Assembly: GCA_033439255.1 (NCBI GenBank) | Contig: CM065883.1 | Span: 2,790,001 to 2,854,000 of the forward strand | DNA: 64,000 bases | Source: Hericium rajendrae | Taxonomy: Eukaryota > Basidiomycota > Agaricomycetes > Russulales > Hericiaceae | Direction: 5' to 3' | In this document: piece by piece, positions 56,107-64,000 of the stretch | Numbering within the stretch: position 1 is the stretch's first letter | How the letters are laid out: each line of letters starts with the position of its first letter | Program-made: the position numbers and the translations under genes | Notes under the pieces: generated by a model | The model's input: the letters and a program-made list of their open reading frames with translations, nothing else | Database searches by the model: none | What the model was told of the DNA's origin: nothing

Positions 56107-57711
56107 TCTCAGTCTCGCCCTCGTCCTTCTCGACTTCCTCCTCATGGCTAACGTGCGGTTCTTCATCTTCATCGTCTTCCTCTTCGTTCGCACCGCGTCT
56201 GGGGCCATCGGTAATCACGTTACTCCCTGATCCTACAGCAGCATCATCATCATCATCTGAGATGTCCACGATGCGACGAGGCGTGCATCGAAGCCTACGT
56301 GATGGAGAAGGTTGCGCATCTGATTCGTCATCGGAACCTTGTGACAGCTCTGTCGGATGGCGAGGAAAAGGGAGACGTGAACGGCTGGTGGCAGATGCTT
56401 GCGATTTTCGCGAGACAGACTGGATAGTCTTTGCCTTTCCCTTGCTCTGCCTCGGAGTCACGAACATCTGTGCTTGAGAACGAACAGGAGTGCTGAAAGT
56501 GGGCTGGGAGTGCAAAGGAGACGCAGGAGCGTCCTTTCTGGGAGAAACGGTTTGTGATCGTGCCCTAGAGGCTGCAGGCGAAGGGAAGATATCCTCCAAG
56601 TGAGATTTGAACGTCTCGGAGAGGAAAACCTTGGGAGATTGAAGCGCGTCGACAAGAGGTGCTAGGACGGATCCATCAGGTCCGAAGGCATCGCTATCAG
56701 AACCAGATCAGAGCAAAGATGGGCGTGGCATAACAGAATACATACACAGTCATTTGCAATATTCCCTGGTCATTTCGAAACCCTACAACAGAGCACATCA
56801 CCACTTTACATTTCTCGCTCCAGCCTCGACCGTGATGTCGAATGGTATAATTCAAATTTCGTAGTTGTCTAGATAGGAGAGTAATTAGATGCACGAAAGC
56901 ATAAATGATTGTGGCAACTTACTCGCTACGTTCGAGCTCTGACTTCGACGTGCCTTCGATCTCCGCCGCAACAATCTGGGCTGCCTTCTTCTCCTCCTTC
57001 TTTTCGTGAAATTCCGCCTTCGCAGTCGCGGCACGGCCCTTCCAAAGGCGTAGAGTCTCCGGGTCCTTCAGCATCTCAGTGAGCTCCTCATTGATACGGG
57101 TCTGGATACTCTTGCCGTCCTTGGGACCTTCTCGACGAATCGCCGCCAAACGTTCTTGAACCTTTGGGTCTTTCTGCATGAGGTCTCGCGCGCTGGGAGC
57201 GCGATTATTGCCAAGATCGGCCACCTTGAGTGCGAGGGGCTTTGGCTTGGAAGCTCTGGATGAACTGCCGCCCTTCCCTTCCACAATGTTCTTGGTGTGG
57301 TTGGCGAGCCATTTGCGAAGACGCTGAAAAACATGTGAGCGTAGAGTCAAAACACAACGAACCAATACGTACGGAATCAAGATGTTCCATCCTTTGCTCC
57401 AGCTCTTCTTCACTCTCCAAGGATGTGTCCTTTTTGGTCCTCCGGGTGGCGGGAAACTCGGAGCGGAAGTCTGCGATCAAGTCATTTCTCCACTTCGTGA
57501 GGGTGCCACCTTGTTTGGCGGTCGCGTAGCCCTCAGCAACTCGTTCGTGAAGCCAAGTATATTCCTCGTTCGTCGTCCAACGCTCGTTCGGCATAGCTTG
57601 AGAACCAGTGGCAGGAGCAGAGACTCGTTGGAAGGAAGGTTGGGCGGACGGAAGGTAAGACTCACTGCGACACGGGAAGGCTTTTAAGTCTGGCAATTGT
57701 GGTCGTGGCAC
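55326..57711 (-). CDS. KDZ-linked acidic partner protein (copy 2)
   Basis: Same six-exon structure as 1,412-3,797, shifted by 53,914 bases. One amino acid differs: Arg in place of Gly in the segment before the long acidic tract, from C2286 to T56200 (plus strand), a CpG transition. The frame is otherwise identical and intact. Confidence 0.7.
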
Positions 57712-59349
57712 CAGGTGTTAATACAGCTGCAAAGCGTAGTCACATACTTGGAGGTATCGAGACGGGTCCAAGTCGGTCAAAGCTAAGGTCCACATCGTCG
57801 CATTGCGACGGGCCCACGTCGGTCAAAGCTAAGGTCCATATCACCGCAGTGGCGAGAGTGAGACAAACAATGCAGGCCACAGCATCCTAACGATGCACCG
57901 TTCAACGCACTACGCGTGGAGTCGATTGGTGCAGCGTCGCTGCGTAAAGAGCGGGTCAGACATGCTGACGAGATAGTGTGGTAGGGGAAGATGGATAAGT
58001 ATGACATGGGTACGCCGATTTTGAGACCCTAACGACGCACCGCCCGACGCACTACGCGTGGAGTCGATTGGTGCGACGCCGCGGCCATGAGCAATCCTAT
58101 AAAGAAGAAAAAAACACGGGGCCGACAGGCGTATAGACAGCAAAAGAAATTAAACCATTGAAGGTAAAACTCATCTGTACCCGCCCTCGCAGCCACGCAT
58201 GCTCGTCGAAGTAGACTTCCTGTTGACACAGCAGCCGGCTGTGTTCTTGTCGCGCCGGTGATGCCGAAGGTGTGGAAAGTGTGCGCGTCGATGTCGTACG
58301 AGCCTTCGATGGGAGCGGAAGATAATGATGTAGGCTGGATTGTTGGATGAGCTTCTATACTGCGAAAGACATAGGAATCTTACCTACTGTCCTTCCCAAC
58401 CGTACTCCTCGTTGTCCACCGCAGGTGCTGTGACGCTCGCGCTTCACTTTCCCTGCCTGCGAGAAATGGCCCGGCCGACCCGAATTTCCAGCGATTTGGG
58501 CTGGATGAGTGTCCTTGACTGGTAAAGTGTTGCTATGTGACTTGAGAGATTCAGAAGAATTGAGAGCACTTACGATGTTATGACGCGTCGTTTGTCCAGC
58601 CATCCTCGATGACCGGGACTGTTGATTTGGGCGTGGACTGGTGATCGTTTTTGAGGACAGCAAGGGGTAATTGGAGATGGAGACAAAGGTCATAGAAAAA
58701 CAGGAGAGAAGGGGCTAGGAAGGTGAGTACTTGAGTACTTAGTGTCTGAGTTTGAGTGCGTCGAACATTGAACCGTAAGCGCTGAGCGCCTCCGCGGCGC
58801 ATTATGTCATCATCGAGCCGCTCAAGCAGTCGCCGCCGCCTTCGTGTTCGTACTCGTACTCTCTCCTCGAATCTCCTCCGCTTTCACCTCCTTCCCTGTT
58901 TTCCTCACTGTGCCATTGCCTCTAGCTTCGTTAGGCTCTATACCATTTCGCTCGACTATTTCTTTCAATTTGGTGAGTAATACTGTATATCTTGGAGATC
59001 CACTGATTGCAGGCTTTAGGTCTCGCCGTTATTCTGTACCCCCTCTCCATTCCACGTCGCCTTCTATCAGGTATCGTGTGCAGGGAACGAGCTTCACACG
59101 CTGTGCGCTCAGACCCTGCATACACCACCTTCAATTCCTCAGTCTCCATCTCGCCTTCTATCAGGCTTAAAACATAAGGAACGAGCTTCATGCGTAGTGC
59201 GCTCAGACCTTATCTCCACGGACACTCGCCTCTCCGCACCTCTACTAAGTCTCTACTGTAGGGTTCGACCCACATACACGAGGTAAACATATATGCTTAG
59301 ATATATAGTAATATCACTCATCAAATTATTGACATGTCAGAAAACCATC
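57712..59349. other. Non-coding spacer of KDZ copy 2
   Basis: Same as 3,798-5,435 except G at 58,056 (A at 4,142 in copy 1). Contains the same short repeats. Confidence 0.5.
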
Positions 59350-61338
59350 ATGGCTGGTGCCCCACGCCCTTTCGATATGCCGTATGCATGCTGGGCTCTT
59401 GGATGGGGGGAACAGGAGATGGTCGTAGCAGCACACACGACCTACATTCCTCAACTGCCAGATGATGAAAAGGCTCTGGTTCGCAGCGATGGCTTGTGGG
59501 GACCACACGACTGGGTCCGCTTTCCACAGCCCTTCGATTATCAGTATCCATACCTGGCTTGGATACGTTTACCTACTAGAGAATCCTCATCCTCCATCCT
59601 GTATCGTTTACCTACACGGTCCGATGTGTCTCCGCATCCAGTTTATCCCCCGCGCCTTGTGTTGTCCTCTGAGTGGATCGAAGGTTTCCACAAAGAGCGG
59701 GACATCCTTCTAAGCGAGGCTCAACAGTGTCTTTCTCAGATCATCAACTTCCCTCCATTTCGACATGTCTGTTTCCCATCCACCGCACCTCGCCATATTG
59801 CATCGGCCTTAATTCGACTCAAGGATACTCCGTGCTTCTGGCGAGACATCGTCGAGGGTGTTCGAGCCGTTCAGCGTCACCTGCTCGAACTTCAAGCGTT
59901 CTGCGACTGGTTTAGGTCCAGTGCTTTAGAACAGCGTATAGTAATGCCCAGGCTTACTCGTGGCAGCATTACCACGGACCCTCGTGTGTACCAGATGCTC
60001 GAATCCAATCATATCGCCGCATTCCTTCGCCTTCCTGTCTCCCACTACCACCCGCTCCGATCCGGCGATCAAAAGGGCCTCCTGCGCTTGGTAGACTGGT
60101 GCAACTTTGTCGGTGCCGACTTCAAGGAATGGCGGGATCAGGGAGTACTAGCGGGATCAGTCGAAGATCACACCAAAGACCTCTGGTATTATCCGCCCTC
60201 CCCAGCCAATGATCCCCTATTCGAGAGAGCGGCGCGAGGCTATGCCCGGCGTCGTGATAGTAAACATCTTACGCAAAGAGCTTTGGGAATGCAAATGCGC
60301 CGAGATCAAGATCGTAAGTAGTGCTCTGCTTCATATACACATCTTTCTTACGAAGAGATACTAGTCGCCCATGAACGCAACGTTATCAATGCGTCACGGC
60401 CCAAACACACTCAAAATAGCCGACGTGTTCAAAACTCAGTCGCTCCTCCGGATTGGGTGCCGAACATCATTGAGACTTGGCATCAATGCGTTGCGAACAC
60501 TGCCCCTATCTTCACGGACCAGAACCTGACCCGCGGCTGGCCGTACCATCTACCGCCGATCCATCTATTTTGGGGTCCAGCAGAAGAGAAGGCACGCGAA
60601 ACTTTCTTCTACCATTGGTTCTGTTTGGCACGGGTATGGGATTTTCGACGTGTCATCTACCGCAATCTCGCCTTTTCGCCGTCCGAATGGCGATCGTTTT
60701 TAGGTGACGCTCACTGGAAGCGTCAATGGCCTAAAGACCGGCAATACCAGCCGGACAATTTCTGGGCCTATGGCTCCGACTCTTTCTTTGGCTCTTTGTC
60801 TTCGAACATCACAACTATGAATATCATTAATCGTCGACTTTCTTGTGGCTGCAAAGCCAGTCCTAATGTATCTTACGATCCCGCCAACCGTGCAATCATC
60901 CTCTACAAGCTCAACATGGCACATATCTTTTGGGAATTCGAACATCACGACGAGCTTCAAATCTCAGCGGAAGATTGGGACGAGGATCGGCGTAGCGGGC
61001 GGGCAGAGCAACGGAGAAAGGTTTGGCCACATGGCCCGAACTACGGCGACATTGAGATTGGTTATGAGTATGGTTGTCAAAAGCAGGACTGGCGCGATAG
61101 GATGCTGTGGTTTGAAGACCTTAGAAAGATCATGTCGTCATGGAAAGGTTTTCCTGCCATTCTGAATTTCTCTCTTATCTGTTTGAACCGAGACGACTAT
61201 ATGGATCGTGAGTTGAAGTTGATTACATTCTACCAGGACTCTTTCGTTTCTGTACATGGTCTTCTCCCCTCCCTTCCCATGCAGAGAGTGGTTGAACGTC
61301 CCCCGACATGTATGCATAACGCTCTGTATACTTTCTAG
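59350..61338 (+). CDS. Unrecognised KDZ passenger protein, 645 aa (copy 2)
   Basis: Identical in sequence and exon structure to the gene at 5,436-7,424 (intron 60,314-60,364). Function unknown. Confidence 0.65.
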
Positions 61339-61665
61339 ATCGGCTTGTTTGCATTGTTCTCTTTCTTTGCTTTTCGATTACTCAGAAACAAAGCGCGTTC
61401 ATTGTTATTAATACCCGAGCGCACGTTTCATCTCGCATTGACAAAGAACTCTACAGGTAATGGCAAAACACGTAACGAGACCCGGCCACAATAGCAGGCT
61501 ACTTGCCACTCGGCCCTGCCATTGGCAATCGCAGTGACGCAAATTGTTTTACTTGGTTGACGTGTTCCCCACACTCTTTAGTCCGAGTTCTCCCTCCTGG
61601 CAGCTCGCTAACACCTGCCCTTCGTGCTTTCTTTTACAGGTCGATTCGCGCATATCTGCTTCACC

Positions 61666-64000
61666 ATGGGCAAGAAGCGAAAAGCTGCAGAGCCACTGCC
61701 AACGCCTATTGCTCTGTCGACCGGTATCTTAATAGGTGGAGTCGGTGCAAACGGGTCAGCCAGAAAGAGTCACTTTCACGAGGAACCGAGCCCCAGGAAG
61801 AAACGTGTTTTAGAAGTGCCACCGCCCTTGGCTAATGAACGAGACCAAGACAGTTCGATGGGGATAGTGGAGGACGACTTTATTCCAACGCCGGGGGAGA
61901 AGTCTGCAAGTGGCACGGTGCGTATCTTGCTCTGTCTTTCTGACAACTCGCGCTAACCATTAAACAGAAATCTATGAGTGAGGCGACAGACGAATTCCTC
62001 AATAACTGGGCCCAAAAGTACCTCCAGATTCTTCACAGTCGATATCACCATGCCGACGCTGGGAAGACATGTTCTCAATGCCTAGGCGAAGATGCGCTCT
62101 ATCGATGCACGGAGTGTTTTTACGCACATATGTTCTGCTCGAAATGCATTGTTGAAGCCCATCGCCAAGACCCTTTCCACGTTATCGAGCGTTGGTCGGG
62201 TTCGTATTTCGAGAAGGCTACCCTCAGTAGCCTCGACTTGGTGATCTACCTGGGTCATAATGGTCTTCGATGTAGCTCTTCTAGACGAGCTCTGGTGGAG
62301 ATCATGTGTGTTCATACTACTGGCATCCAGAACTGCAAGTTCGAATTCTGTGGCTGCAACCATCTGGACACGTATGAGCCTCTTGAGCGGCCCTGTCAAC
62401 TTCTACGGGCTGGCCTTTGGCCCGCTTCCTTCAAACATCCTCGCACTGTCTTCACGCTCCATCTCCTCCGTCATTTCCACCATCTCTCTGTACGGGCAAA
62501 AGTCACTGCGTACGACTTCTCTGCTGTTTTACAGCGCCTGACCAACAATGCATTCCAAGGCGACGTTCCGGTACGTTTTCTTGTCATACACACATTCCCT
62601 TACTAAGACCGTCATAGGATCGTTATAGGCAACTTTTGTGTGCCTCTCGCTATTTCGATTTCCTTCAAGCATTGAAGTGGAACGGTCGCAACGCGAGTGA
62701 GCCGCTCGAACCTGGTTGTTTAGTGCCGCCGTGTCCAAGCTGCCCATTAATCGGCATCAATATGGACCCCGATTGGGAAAAAACCCCTGCAGACTCCATG
62801 TAAGCCTTGATTGTCTGTAGAACAATCTTGATGACTCACGACACCTCTAGGTACTTACATGCGCTTCGTTATGCGAAGGACGGCAATTTCTCAAGTAGTC
62901 TGCACGATAAGCCTATGGACCCCAACGACCGCCCTTTAACACATGGTGCCGCCTTCTTTGCCAATGAAACTGATTATCAAAATTGGCTCGAAGAGTGCCC
63001 TCAGAATGCGAAGACTGAGGTATGTCATTATATCATCGATTCCTGCACTAGTCATTAACCTGACTGGAGCCAGACGTCAACGTGTAGTTCCTTCAAAGCG
63101 TTGACCAATCAGTATTCGGGTAAGATCGTGTCAGGAATCTTGGCGCTTGGATGCGCGCGATCCGGCATGATTATGGCGAATGGGGTGGTTGATCTCCCGA
63201 AAGGCGAGCGGTCAGTGTCTTCCTGGACGTGTTCAAGCACAGTAGCTTACTATCTGGATCATAAGGTACTGCAGCGTAGACTTTGCAAAAGTCTCCGCAA
63301 CGCGCCAATTTATCTCACTCCTCCTTTGGTATGAGTACTACGACATCGTGTGTCAGTACATGATCAACTTCGACAAGCGCATGCTGGATTTCCCTGGTGC
63401 TCCGGTATTTCCGAAGACCCATCATTTGATTGGTTCCTATCATCTACCGGGGCACACCAAGCCTGAATGCAAGACAAAACACAATGGTCACTTCGTCCCC
63501 AGGACGGGCCATACGGATGGCGAGGACCTGGAGCGCCTGTGGTCGGTCCAGAATGCAATCGCAAGAAGCACGCGGGAGATGGGAGCCGGGCATCGACATG
63601 ATGCTTTGAACGGGCATATGTCTGACTATAATATGCAGAAAATATTCAAAGAAGGCGAGTCTCCACAATCCCTTTATCGCACGCGATGGATTGCTGACGA
63701 CTATTTTTGGCCTTCAGCGTCACTAATTGCGAAGCGTTTCAAGCGAGTTCACGATAGGCTTGACACAGACCAATCAGACCTTGCAGACATGGAAACATCA
63801 CTCGCGGAACGTGACGCCCCGTTGCAAGATTGGCTCGAGCAGGAGCAAGCATGGTTGCGAAAAGTCAACGATCCGCATTGGAGGCGAGAAGAGATTACGA
63901 ACCCGTATGAGCTGATGGAGGACAAAGGTACTGTGTACTCCGTAATCACCAAGAAGAGTACTTATATACCGCAGCGCCGACACAGAAGCAAGCACTAGCA
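61666..64000 (+). CDS. KDZ-type transposase, 3' end beyond window (copy 2)
   Basis: Exons 61666-61917, 61968-62570, 62618-62799, 62851-63019, 63074-63210, 63266-63927, then the start of exon 7 at 63,975. No difference from copy 1 noticed. The Cys cluster, GERY, YDIVCQY and GEDLERLW motifs are all present; the C-terminal third is cut by the window edge. Confidence 0.88.

Larger units (their letters stand above)
53079..64000 (+). mobile_element. KDZ-type DNA transposon, copy 2 (right end outside window)
   Basis: Begins with CTTAAG at 53,079, followed by TAGTC-rich sequence. From 53,915 it matches window positions 1-10,086 base for base with two differences seen and no indel. Same orientation as copy 1. 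Confidence 0.85.

Noticed and set aside
1-64000. TET/JBP dioxygenase gene, expected because these accompany KDZ elements in some basidiomycetes
   Set aside because: Looked for the His-x-Asp and downstream His/Arg pattern in the passenger proteins; none found with convincing context.
1-64000. CRISPR array, rRNA or bacterial-type operon
   Set aside because: Spliceosomal introns are everywhere; the short repeats are transposon subterminal or tandem repeats without regular spacers.

Overview
The window looks like a transposon-dense accessory region of a filamentous basidiomycete (Agaricomycete-like) genome. The evidence is the many 43-67 nt spliceosomal introns with GT..AG ends and CTRAY-type branch sites, two KDZ-type transposases with cysteine-cluster N-termini, a Ty3/gypsy chromovirus and a MULE-like transposase. 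I recognise no core housekeeping gene, rRNA, tRNA or CRISPR array.

Layout. (1) 1-12,693: most of a KDZ DNA transposon (left end outside the window) with an apparently intact 10-exon transposase and passenger genes (GRF zinc-finger protein, acidic 'partner' protein, an unrecognised 645-aa protein, a small ORF). A second, same-orientation copy starts near 53,079 and runs off the window; 10,086 aligned bases have no indel and only two differences that I noticed, both CpG transitions. (2) 13,250-22,816: a gene for a Cys-rich protein split by a non-coding element (A), itself split by a 4,993-bp MULE with an 8-bp target duplication. (3) 26,053-38,197: a second, divergent KDZ unit bounded by 692-bp inverted repeats, carrying a transposase, a protein with SUMO-interaction-like motifs and an RNase H1 N-domain-like C-terminus, and a homologue of the 'partner' protein. 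(4) 41,997-52,578: a membrane-protein gene fragment and a decayed Ty3/gypsy element read on the minus strand, interrupted by elements C and D; element B lies just upstream at 38,315-41,149.

The most unusual content is the four-member family A-D (about 2.7-3.1 kb each without insertions). Each has a short CTGAGAAAT-like terminal inverted repeat, flanking AT dinucleotides, AGCTAT-rich ends and a GC-rich core. Each also carries a palindromic RFX-type X-box, a near-perfect hairpin whose sequence differs between copies while pairing is kept, and a divergent pair of TATA promoters. On the plus side the promoter leads into tiny 22-32 nt exons, most with a TTTTCGCTTTT core, separated by short introns. 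On the minus side it leads to a short intron whose acceptor abuts the hairpin. No transposase is visible in them; they look like transcribed non-coding mobile elements and I do not recognise the family.

Working model (inference): KDZ units move with a linked partner gene, while A-D depend on a transposase encoded elsewhere and carry their own transcription unit. Nesting gives a relative order: gypsy before C and D, the Cys-rich gene before A, and A before the MULE.
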